Positions 26,197 through 34,201 of a DNA stretch of 64,000 bases are shown here, one piece after another. Below the pieces are notes generated by a model. That model ran no database searches and had not been told where the DNA came from. It saw only the letters and a program-made list of their open reading frames with translations. Each line of letters begins with the position of its first letter. Position 1 is the stretch's first letter. The position numbers and the translations under genes were made by a program. The stretch is taken from assembly GCA_958295945.1 (NCBI GenBank), contig OY282386.1, forward strand, positions 3,342,204-3,406,203, given 5' to 3'. The stretch is from Candidatus Poribacteria bacterium. Its GTDB lineage: Bacteria; Poribacteria; WGA-4E; WGA-3G.

Positions 26197-26575
26197 TTAC
26201 CTTTTGGATACCAATATTATCATCGGATTGTTTAACAGAGACGAAGCAATTCAAGAAAAAATGTAAAATACAGATAGAGTGTTCTTGGCTTCATCTGCAA
26301 TTGGTGAACTTTACTACGGTGCACAAAAATCTGAAAAACCTATAGAAAACATTCGCAGAATTGATAGACTGACACAACGATTTCCAATCTATTCTTGCAA
26401 CTTAGAAACAGCGAGGTGGTATGGGATCATTAAGAACCAACTGCAGCGAAAAGGTTGCCTCATTCCAGATAACGATATTTGGATTGCAGCAATCGTTATG
26501 CAGCGTGAATTGGTTCTTGTTACACGAGACGCACACTTTGATGAAGTCGAAACTCTGCCAACAGAACGGTGGTAG
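26180..26575 (+). pseudogene. vapC: VapC-type PIN-domain toxin with an in-frame TAA
   Basis: From the ATG at 26180 the frame reads MNQNGSYLLDTNIIIGLFN, with the first PIN acidic residue (LDTN). Codon 29 is TAA (26264-26266), and the same frame then continues without a stop to 26575. It includes further PIN features: ASSAIGELYYGA with the Glu, DNDIWIAA with the paired Asp residues, and VTRDAHFDEV. With a sense codon at 29 (for example AAA) the protein would be a normal 131-residue VapC. All catalytic residues are present, so the toxin was silenced by one base. Restart at GTG 26279 would lack the first catalytic Asp. Confidence 0.85.
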
Positions 26576-26638
26576 ACCTATCAGTAAAAATCAGGGTAAG
26601 AAGTAAAATTAACACCTTCACAATTTGTTGGGCAGCTA

Positions 26639-29600
26639 ATGGCACTATACCAAGAATACGAATCGAAAATCCTAACCAAAAACGGTATTGACATTCAAGA
26701 TGATGGGATAAAACGCGACATAGAGTTGTACGATCCTGACAAGGCGTTACGCTTACCCATTGAGCCGATGGAAAGGATTCAGGAATTCCTTGACAATTAT
26801 AATTATCTGACTCGGAATACTTTTAAACTCCGCTATTATCAGGTTTTGGCACTGCTTTTCACTGAGCAATACTTTGCAGATCACCAGTCTTCAACAGAAC
26901 CTGGACTGGATAACAAACAAAATGAACAGCGGATGTTGGCATATTGGATGGCAACGGGAAGTGGGAAAACCCTTGTCATGCATCTCAACATATTCCAATA
27001 TTTGCACCATTTCTGTAAAGACAATAATACCCACCTTCAAATTTTCCTGACAACCCCTTTGGCAAATCTAATAAAACAGCATGAACGCGAATTGGAACCC
27101 TACGTGCGTGAACTCAATAAGAGTTATAACAATCGAATTGAACTCGTGATTGACACGACGCAAGGGCTTTTGCAGAAAGAGGAGGATTATTTCCGATTGC
27201 CCGATGATGGAGAAATCCGCCGCCTTATTTTAGTTGACGAAGCACATATAGGATTGACAAGCCAAAAATCTGGAGAATTTAGAAAATTACGAAACCGTCT
27301 CAATGTCGGGAACTCCTTTCTATTTGAATATTCAGCTACCTTTCACAATGTGGCTAAGGAACTAAAGGACGAATACGATAATGCAATCATTTACCGTTAC
27401 GATTATGCTCGATTTTACAGTGATGGGTACGGCAAAGACCACTATTTCAAATCAATAAAAGAAGATGAAGTCACTGATGAATCAGAAGAAAAAATAAAAG
27501 ACAATTTGGATGAATGTCTCAGAGTGATGGAGGAAAAGTTACAAACTTATGAAAGTGCCCGAAACGACGAAGAATATGACAATGACCTGACAGTGCATCG
27601 TCCGCTGATGGCGTTTATGGGACACACAGTGGAAAATCCCAAAGAGGAAGGGGAAGGCGACGAAGTTTCAGACATCCAAAAGGTATTAGATTATTTTGCA
27701 GCACTGAGTGATGATGAACGTCAAGATTTCAGGGATATTTTTGGTAATCATATTATTGGACGATTGGTAGTTGCACGCAATCCTGAAAACAATAGTGAAC
27801 TGCTTTTATCTTATGGTGAGGGTGAAAAATGGGGTATGATTAATGTAGGGGACGCGTCAAGTTTTTTCAACAGCATTGAAAACGACCGTATTGAGACCCG
27901 CGATGAATCTATCATCGATCCAAAACTACAATTTGAAAACCTTGACAACGAGAACTGTCCGATAAATGTCCTGATAGGGAGTCGTAAGTTCGCAGAGGGG
28001 TGGAACTCTTACCGCCTATCTGTCATCAGTCTTATTAACTTGGGAAGTTCTAAAGGGAATCTGATTATACAAATTTTTGGACGTGGGGTTCGTTTACATG
28101 GGAAAGGTGGTGATGGAAAACGACGGAATATTGACCACGGACAGGATTATCACGGACTTGATAAAAGTAAAGAATCCAATGTCCGTAGACTTGAAACTTT
28201 AACCGTCTATAGTTTACGACGAAGTTACCTTGAACAGTTTCTTGAGGAAGTGCGAAAAGGAGGCATCAGTTTAAAACATGTTTTCAAAATCCCTGTTAAT
28301 CCAATTTTATTTGAAGTGAATGGTACCATTTCCGTGAAATTTGAAGACTATAGCCAAAACCTACATATCTTTAAACAGGGGAACACATCTGGAAGCGGTT
28401 ATAAACGAGTTACTCTCAACGGAAGAGAAATCAATTATATCTACTATGAGAATGACAGAAAAGAAGAAGGTTCTATCAATAACTGGCGAGAGTTGACATT
28501 GGACTACCGCACGGATAAAGAAAGTGATATACCAAGTGTTTCTGAGGATTTGCGACAGAATAATGAAAAGTATGCTTGCTATCTGAATAGGGCAAAACTT
28601 GCCGCCGTGATACATCGTGAGGCAGAGAAAAACCAGTTACAACTATTTAGCAAGGATAATGGCATGCCTACTATAGCGGATTTTTTATCACTTGTTGGTG
28701 AAATTCAATATCGGAAACCTGGAACGGATCCTATTGCGTGGACAGACCGACTCAATCGTCAAATAGTGATTGATGTTACACGTAAACTTCAGAACCGAAT
28801 AAACGCGCATATCAATCGAGCAAACTATGACTATGAACCGTTGAATCGTGATGATTTGATCTATGAATATACGGTGACTAAAGAGTTTGAATCCCAAGAT
28901 GAGTTTAATACATTCGTAAAACAAGTTGAGGACGCGGAATTAGATCCACATACGGTTAATCCGTACTCAACTATCAAAAGTAAGCTGCAACTTTCCCTTG
29001 TCAGAGGACATCGACACATCTATGAGCCGCTAATGCAACCTCAAGAAGACGTAGAATATGTATTTCGCAATATCAATCTATCCCCCGATAGATTAAACGT
29101 TGGTGAAAAGAAATTTGTTGAAAATCTGACAGAATATATTAAGATCAACTATAGTCGTAACAAAAGGTATGAATTCTATCTTATGCGAAATGTTCAGAAA
29201 ATTGGTATCTATTTGGAAAGTGATTCAGGAAGTTATTACCCTGATTTTGTGTTATGGGTGCTTGATAAAGAACAGGAGTTGACCCATATAATCTTTATTG
29301 ATCCTAAGGGAGAACGAGGTATTATTGGTGGGCGAATAGGTGATTATAAGAAGCATCCGAAGGTGAAACTTGCACAAAAATCCGAGGACCAAACGCTAAT
29401 CACACTTGAAAAGAAGTTAGAGACAGAACAGGATCAGAAATTCCAACTTGATTCGTTTCTACTCTTGCGGGATAGTTCCGAATTAGGTGTTGGACAAGAC
29501 GTTAACTGGATTAATGAAGAGATGTTAGCGTTCAACATTCTCCGATTGGACTGGCACGATAAAAAAGAAGACTGTTCCACCAGCAAACTTTTTAACGATG

Positions 29601-29650
29601 AGAAATCGTATTTAGATCTGATTTTTGAAAAAGTTGGTATACAACCGTGA
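26639..29650 (+). CDS. Type III-like restriction subunit: helicase with C-terminal nuclease
   Basis: 1003 residues. Superfamily 2 helicase domains have Walker A ATGSGKT near residue 105 and the DEAH-type box VDEAHIG near residue 200. Motif VI is likely in IIQIFGRGVR. The C-terminus has a PD-(D/E)XK-like pattern (YYPDFVLW about residue 867, then FIDPKGE about 890), suiting DNA cleavage. Type III Res subunits translocate on DNA and cut with Mod. The frame is complete. It is separated from its likely Mod partner at 19477 by the IS, coiled-coil genes and vapBC. The ribosome binding site is poor, so it may depend on a promoter in the island. Confidence 0.87.
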   Translation: MALYQEYESKILTKNGIDIQDDGIKRDIELYDPDKALRLPIEPMERIQEFLDNYNYLTRNTFKLRYYQVLALLFTEQYFADHQSSTEPGLDNKQNEQRMLAYWMATGSGKTLVMHLNIFQYLHHFCKDNNTHLQIFLTTPLANLIKQHERELEPYVRELNKSYNNRIELVIDTTQGLLQKEEDYFRLPDDGEIRRLILVDEAHIGLTSQKSGEFRKLRNRLNVGNSFLFEYSATFHNVAKELKDEYDNAIIYRYDYARFYSDGYGKDHYFKSIKEDEVTDESEEKIKDNLDECLRVMEEKLQTYESARNDEEYDNDLTVHRPLMAFMGHTVENPKEEGEGDEVSDIQKVLDYFAALSDDERQDFRDIFGNHIIGRLVVARNPENNSELLLSYGEGEKWGMINVGDASSFFNSIENDRIETRDESIIDPKLQFENLDNENCPINVLIGSRKFAEGWNSYRLSVISLINLGSSKGNLIIQIFGRGVRLHGKGGDGKRRNIDHGQDYHGLDKSKESNVRRLETLTVYSLRRSYLEQFLEEVRKGGISLKHVFKIPVNPILFEVNGTISVKFEDYSQNLHIFKQGNTSGSGYKRVTLNGREINYIYYENDRKEEGSINNWRELTLDYRTDKESDIPSVSEDLRQNNEKYACYLNRAKLAAVIHREAEKNQLQLFSKDNGMPTIADFLSLVGEIQYRKPGTDPIAWTDRLNRQIVIDVTRKLQNRINAHINRANYDYEPLNRDDLIYEYTVTKEFESQDEFNTFVKQVEDAELDPHTVNPYSTIKSKLQLSLVRGHRHIYEPLMQPQEDVEYVFRNINLSPDRLNVGEKKFVENLTEYIKINYSRNKRYEFYLMRNVQKIGIYLESDSGSYYPDFVLWVLDKEQELTHIIFIDPKGERGIIGGRIGDYKKHPKVKLAQKSEDQTLITLEKKLETEQDQKFQLDSFLLLRDSSELGVGQDVNWINEEMLAFNILRLDWHDKKEDCSTSKLFNDEKSYLDLIFEKVGIQP

Positions 29651-29660
29651 AAATGAAAAT

Positions 29661-29683
29661 AGGCGGGTTTGAATAACCCGCCT
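29661..29683. terminator. Bidirectional terminator hairpin between convergent genes
   Basis: AGGCGGGTT and AACCCGCCT pair perfectly around a five-base loop, 11 nt after the helicase stop and 32 nt before the end of the minus-strand TRAP gene. The symmetric position between two convergent genes supports termination from both sides. Confidence 0.75.
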
Positions 29684-29714
29684 ACAAATTAGCCAACTAT
29701 AACCTAAACCAACC

Positions 29715-30758
29715 TTACTTCTTTTCCCGATATTCACTTAGCAATTTGTTAATCTTATCAAGAAACTCTTGAGAGTATATTTCCCCGACCAGAGCTTGAT
29801 GCGTTTCTGTAGCGAGGGTATTCCACGTCTCTATCGAATCATCTTCAAACTTGATAACTTTAATTCCTGCTTTCTGCACAAGTGCATCAAGTGAATCCTT
29901 ATTATCCTGCCGAACATTCTTCATCAATTCAGTCTGATATTTTTCACCAACATCCAATATAACTTTCTGTTGTGCGGGTGTAAGTTTATCAAACTTCTCT
30001 TTTGTAATTATAGTTGCACCGACACCGACATTGACAGGTAGATCTGTCATATACTTAAATCTGGATGCCCATTGTAGGGCAACTGTAACATAAGGAGATA
30101 CCGTTACTGCATTTATCTGTCCAGAGTATAAACCCGGCAAGACTTGAGTAACTTCTTTCGGTACAGTTGCAATATTGGCTTTTTTATAGAACATTCGTCC
30201 GATCTTGTCATTTGTTCGCAGCCACATTTTGACATTGGGTGATTTAAGATCATCAATATTCCTAATAGGATGATTGCTGAAAATGTGGTAGAACCCTATG
30301 TCACCCATTCCAATTAGGACATATCCTTTCTCCAAGAATACATTGTAAAGATCTTCACGGAGATGTTGTCGGACATAGTCAAGTTCTTCGTAGCTTCTGA
30401 ACATGCGCGGGAGTTGAAAGATTAGGACCTCTTCATTAATTTCGCCAAGTCCTGTTGCAGTCATAGCACCCGCATGGATCAATCCATTCCGCATTTTACT
30501 GATCACATCAAGTTCGTCACCCTGTATACCGTTTGCATAGAAACGGAATTTTATCTGTCCATCCGTATTAGTCTGAATTTCTTTCGCCATTGCATTGAAA
30601 TTGTTCATCCACGTAGAACCTTTCGGTGCAAGTGTGGCGAACTTTATAGACTCAACAGCAAGCAGTGTTGCTGGCAAACATATTAATCCAATTAATAGTA
30701 TAGTCACACATACAACACTTGAAACATTTCTCTTGTACATTGTTTTCAAATTCCTCAT
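29715..30758 (-). CDS. TRAP transporter periplasmic binding protein (DctP/TatP type)
   Basis: 347 residues with an N-terminal signal segment (hydrophobic 13-33) and a DctP fold: KFATLAPKGSTWM near the start, FRFYANGIQGDELDVISKMRNG, then SPNVKMWLRTND containing the ligand-binding Arg, and an Ala/Gln-rich C-terminal helix. It captures an anionic or hydrophobic substrate in the periplasm. Its ATG overlaps the stop of the TatT gene by one base (TAATG). The matching permease is not adjacent; the only TRAP permease in the window is at 4835. Confidence 0.9.
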   Translation of the reverse strand: MRNLKTMYKRNVSSVVCVTILLIGLICLPATLLAVESIKFATLAPKGSTWMNNFNAMAKEIQTNTDGQIKFRFYANGIQGDELDVISKMRNGLIHAGAMTATGLGEINEEVLIFQLPRMFRSYEELDYVRQHLREDLYNVFLEKGYVLIGMGDIGFYHIFSNHPIRNIDDLKSPNVKMWLRTNDKIGRMFYKKANIATVPKEVTQVLPGLYSGQINAVTVSPYVTVALQWASRFKYMTDLPVNVGVGATIITKEKFDKLTPAQQKVILDVGEKYQTELMKNVRQDNKDSLDALVQKAGIKVIKFEDDSIETWNTLATETHQALVGEIYSQEFLDKINKLLSEYREKK

Positions 30759-31660
30759 TATTCAATTTCCTCTTCTTCTAAATCAAAAAGTGTATCAACT
30801 TGTAAAAGTAATCGTTCAGATCGTGCTTTTGCGAGAGAAGTTGCTGCATTTTCTCCAGGAAAAATGTCTGATGGTGCGTCAATGACTTCTTGCAAAGCCT
30901 TCTTAAACAGTGCTACGTCTTGTAATGGATAGGCATAGTATTTTGCCAAATAGAACTTGCTCATAAGGAACTTGCCCTCATTTATTTCATCTACGCGTTC
31001 GATGTGTTCCTTTGCCTTTTCTGGATTCCCACCAATAGCTGGCGATCTGTCCCCATAATAGACAGCATAGAATAGGTGTGCACTCCCGAAATAGAAGTTT
31101 TCATCTAATTCCAATACGCGTTTCATCATCAGTTCAACCCGCTCAAGGTCAATCACCTGCATTGGGTCGTCTTTTTGTAGACTAATACCGCGTCCGACCG
31201 AATAAGCTGCCCAGAACAGGGGTTCAACATCCTTCTTTTTGATTTTCTGAACTGCTTTTGCGAATGTCTCTGGATCCACTGTTCGTGCCTTTTTGAAGGT
31301 CTTATTAGATTTTGCCAATGCTTTGAATGCATACATTTCAGAACGTACGTAATGCTCAATAGCCTTACTACGCATTTCATCTGCAGTTTCAAAATCACCT
31401 GCAATCTCTGCTTCCTCCATTTTATCTTCAAGAAATCCGCCGTAAGAAGAAAAGGCGCGTGAAGTCTTAACAATCAATGACTTATTTCCTAACTTCGCTA
31501 ATCCTTCAAGAGTTTTTAGGTTTTTCTCAAGAGTGGTTTCAACCACCTGCAAGTCGCCTTCCTTTTGAATGCTTGATAGTTTACTTAGACCGCATCCGCT
31601 CAGTAATAGAGCTAGTAGAAGTATATACACTATACGAGTGTAATAATTATTGAATGTCAT
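30758..31660 (-). CDS. TRAP-associated lipoprotein TatT
   Basis: 300 residues. A lipoprotein signal ends with LLSGCG (Cys about residue 23). The remainder is a helical TPR-like protein matching the TatT (T-component) family of TRAP transporters, first described with a TRAP binding protein in Treponema. In that system a trimer of TatT holds the binding protein and may shelter hydrophobic ligands. The coupled dctP gene supports this assignment. A GGGGG-rich ribosome binding site lies before the ATG. Confidence 0.85.
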   Translation of the reverse strand: MTFNNYYTRIVYILLLALLLSGCGLSKLSSIQKEGDLQVVETTLEKNLKTLEGLAKLGNKSLIVKTSRAFSSYGGFLEDKMEEAEIAGDFETADEMRSKAIEHYVRSEMYAFKALAKSNKTFKKARTVDPETFAKAVQKIKKKDVEPLFWAAYSVGRGISLQKDDPMQVIDLERVELMMKRVLELDENFYFGSAHLFYAVYYGDRSPAIGGNPEKAKEHIERVDEINEGKFLMSKFYLAKYYAYPLQDVALFKKALQEVIDAPSDIFPGENAATSLAKARSERLLLQVDTLFDLEEEEIE

Positions 31661-31702
31661 AAGTATTGAATTTCCCCCTTATTAATAGAATTATCCTCAT
31701 CC

Positions 31703-32541
31703 TTAATGATACAGAAAAAGTGGAATTTCGGTTTCTTGAATGAGGTGTTGCGTAACACTACCGACAAAAAATTCACGAACGTTTTTTCTTCCATAAGCTC
31801 CCATCACCAATAGATCTATATCATTTTCAGTAATATAGGATTTTTTTACTGTGTCTGGAATGCCACCCTGTGTGACAAGGTTCGGTTTGATTCCGTAACC
31901 TTGAAAAAAATTACTTAGATTATCCAATAGTTTTTCTGCTGCTTCAGTATTCTCACTTACATGTAGCAGTGGATATCACAGGTATTCCATATACTGAGCA
32001 ATAGGAACATGTGGACGACTTTCGCAGCAGGCACACTATTATCATAAGCAACTAAAACCTTTTCAATTGGACGCACTGAATTGGGAACAGCGAGGACAGG
32101 CGTAAGACCATTCTTCAATATCTTCTCAAGCGTGCCGAAAGTTTCATGGTCAGTATACCCGAAATAAGATTTTTTGCCAATCACAGTAAAGTCGTGGAAT
32201 TTAGATTCCTCAATGATTTCAGAGAATGGACTGCCTGTATCAGCATGTAATTCGGTTTTGATATGTCGTGCTTCACAGGCATGTGCAAATTGCTCAAGGA
32301 TTGCTTTTGCTTTTTCCTGTGTTTCCTCAAGCAGATGTTCTTCTCGTTGTACTTCATAGTGAGCACCACCGAGTGGAACCGGTCCACTTGATGATTTAAT
32401 TCCGGGTAGATCTATGATGGCAACTCCGGTAATAATCGCATCTTGTGCTTTTGCGATTTCACATGCATATTCTTTCGCTGCTTCAGCGTAATTTGAACCA
32501 TCTAATCCCAGCAGAATCTTTGCAAAATCTGGTTTTCCCAT
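31703..32541 (-). pseudogene. Tandem universal-stress-protein gene split by a frameshift
   Basis: The first reading frame (32541 down to 31957, 194 residues) holds a complete UspA-like domain (KILLGLDGSNYAEAAKEYA) and the start of a second (KVLVAYDNSVPAAKVV). It then stops soon after a frame change. The second frame (down to 31703) resumes with the rest of that domain, including LLVMGAYGRKNVREFFVGSV, the typical ATP-binding end. Restoring one C near 31969 gives the continuous DIHLLHVSENTEAAEKL, so one base was lost. The joined protein would be a normal double-Usp of 280 residues. It lies between the YgfZ-like and TatT genes. A sequencing error is possible. Confidence 0.78.
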
Positions 32542-32563
32542 CGTATGAGTTTTCTCCTTTCTT

Positions 32564-32656
32564 ATACCAATTATAAATATGAAATCCTCTTTGCTTTGGA
32601 ATATAAGAGGCGCAATGAATTGCGCGACTACGAACTGTATATTTTAGATATGGTAT
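32564..32656. repeat. Small palindromic element with inner GCGCAAT hairpin
   Basis: ATACCAATTATAAATA at the left and ATATGGTAT at the right are imperfect inverted ends. The centre holds GCGCAAT-GA-ATTGCGC. The string AATATAAGAGG followed by AATGAATTGCGCGACTAC also appears at 40134-40165. It is intergenic, before the stress-protein gene. Confidence 0.5.
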
Positions 32657-32686
32657 TATATTCCAAAATTATTGAATGTCATAGTA

Positions 32687-33775
32687 TTAAGTTATATGAG
32701 ATACAAAAGGCAATTTGACAACTGTCCCGTCAACCTTACCATCTGTAGTCATAATTTGAATAGAGCAGCCCTCTTCAGTGTGTGCCATTCTGATGTATCC
32801 CAATGCAATGTATTTATCAAGTGTAGAGGAATAAGCAGAACTGGTGACCCATCCGATTTCTTTGTCATCAACGATAATAGACGATTCTTGTGGTACAGAT
32901 TCATCGGCATCTATTTCTATTCCACGCAACAATCGGTTGGGATGTCCACGATATTTCATGCGTGCGACTATCTCTTGTCCGATATAACACCCTTTCTCAA
33001 AATCAATAGCGTATTCTAATTCTGCTTCAAGCGGGAAAATTGTCTCTGTCAGTTCCGTTCCGTATCTTGGTGTGCCTGCCTCAATTCGTAGTGATTCAAG
33101 TGCTTCCCATCCTATAGGGGTGACATCCTCTCTTTCAGCCATTATTTTGTTCCATAGCCACACTAATGTGTCTGATGATGCATAAAGATGGTATCCATAT
33201 TCTCCCACGTTATGTGCACTTACACAACCAATCCATCGGTTATCAATTTCACAGGCACGAGAATGATGTTCTGGTAATGTGCTAATGCCTTCTAAATTTA
33301 GAACAGATTCCACCAGTTCCGTTGAATGTGGACCGTAGACTGCAATTGCCCCGACTTCACCTGTTTCAATAGTTAATTCCACATCATCCGCAATGATATA
33401 CTTGTCCAATTCTGTGTAGACTTGTTGTTCACATTCGGAGGCAGTGCTGATATAGATTTTATCCTCAAAGATATACACCCTGAGATCGCCGATAATTTTA
33501 CCACGATTTGTTAAGAGTGTGGCGTAATTTCCTTCTCCGATAGATAGGTTTTCAACATCGTTAGATGTAATACGGTGTAAGAATTTCGCACGATCTTCAC
33601 CCGTTAAACATAGTGTGCTAAGGTATGATATATCTGCAATTCCGATATCAGATCTCACCATTTTATTTTCATGATTAGGATCTGTATAAACTAATGGTAT
33701 ATTCCATCCTTCGTGCAATTCCATAAAGGTGGCATCAAGTATCTGATGTATTTCGTAAAGTGGTGTGTTCTTCAT
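32687..33775 (-). CDS. GcvT-family folate-binding protein, YgfZ-like
   Basis: 362 residues with the GCV_T fold. The signature KGCYIGQE characteristic of YgfZ appears near residue 260, while the N-terminal part resembles aminomethyltransferases (DIGIADISYLSTLCLTGEDRAKFLHRITSNDV). YgfZ proteins bind tetrahydrofolate and help assemble or repair some Fe-S enzymes. Aminomethyltransferase activity is the alternative. An AGGAAG site precedes the ATG. It heads the minus-strand run with the stress and TRAP genes, but a 145-bp gap with a repeat separates it from the next gene. Confidence 0.83.
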   Translation of the reverse strand: MKNTPLYEIHQILDATFMELHEGWNIPLVYTDPNHENKMVRSDIGIADISYLSTLCLTGEDRAKFLHRITSNDVENLSIGEGNYATLLTNRGKIIGDLRVYIFEDKIYISTASECEQQVYTELDKYIIADDVELTIETGEVGAIAVYGPHSTELVESVLNLEGISTLPEHHSRACEIDNRWIGCVSAHNVGEYGYHLYASSDTLVWLWNKIMAEREDVTPIGWEALESLRIEAGTPRYGTELTETIFPLEAELEYAIDFEKGCYIGQEIVARMKYRGHPNRLLRGIEIDADESVPQESSIIVDDKEIGWVTSSAYSSTLDKYIALGYIRMAHTEEGCSIQIMTTDGKVDGTVVKLPFVSHIT

Positions 33776-33805
33776 TTTCTTCCTATATTATATCTATATT
33801 ATATT

Positions 33806-34190
33806 ACGGAATTAGTCGTTTTGGGATTCAGAATTTCGCCATAAATTTTTAACTTGACGACTTGTGCTAAATAACTAAATGTTAAGTATTGATTCACACA
33901 TTCAGATCATTTTGCTTGTCCTTCTTTCTTTTAAGATGCTCTTTAGTCCCGTAGGGACGATATGTTTATAGAAAACGGCATAGTACACCTTCTTTAGTCC
34001 CGTAGGGACGATATGTGTGTCCTAAAAACCTAATATATGTGAAAATCTTGAAAACAAATAATTAACTGGCACAAGTCGTTAACTTGGCAAAATTCTACCA
34101 TTCATAGTATCCTATTTAAATCGTTCACTGATAATAGTCTACATATAGGTTTATAGAGAATTTATTGAATCCCAAAACGACTAATTCCGT
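33806..34190. mobile_element. Non-coding element with perfect 25-bp inverted ends
   Basis: 33806-33830 and 34166-34190 are exact complements (ACGGAATTAGTCG at the outer left). A second inner inverted pair is ACTTGACGACTTGTGC near 33853 and GCACAAGTCGTTAACTT near 34062. The interior has two direct copies of a 25-bp box (33941 and 33992) and no open frame. It fills the 426-bp gap between the YgfZ-like and Omp85 genes, with its right end 12 bp from the Omp85 stop. It may be a MITE of a different family or a large RNA hairpin. Confidence 0.75.
33941..34016 (-). repeat. Two 25-bp boxes with GTCCC-GTA-GGGAC palindromes
   Basis: The box starting CTTTAGTCCCGTAGGGAC and ending GATATGT occurs at 33941-33965 and 33992-34016, identical, 51 bp apart. 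Read on the minus strand, it has the same layout as 17227-17306, including the TCTATAAACAT spacer end. Confidence 0.85.
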
Positions 34191-34201
34191 TATATTATGG
34201 A

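Noticed and set aside
26264-26266. Recoding of the stop codon in vapC
   Set aside because: TAA is not a usual site for selenocysteine or pyrrolysine, and no structure for recoding was seen; a nonsense change is simpler.
19477-29650. BREX or DISARM system
   Set aside because: The methyltransferase and helicase are present, but no pglZ, brxC, drmB or similar partner genes are in the window; type III-like restriction fits better.
33941-34016. Possible CRISPR array
   Set aside because: Two copies only, and the same spacer-like sequence recurs at 17227, so it is a dispersed repeat.
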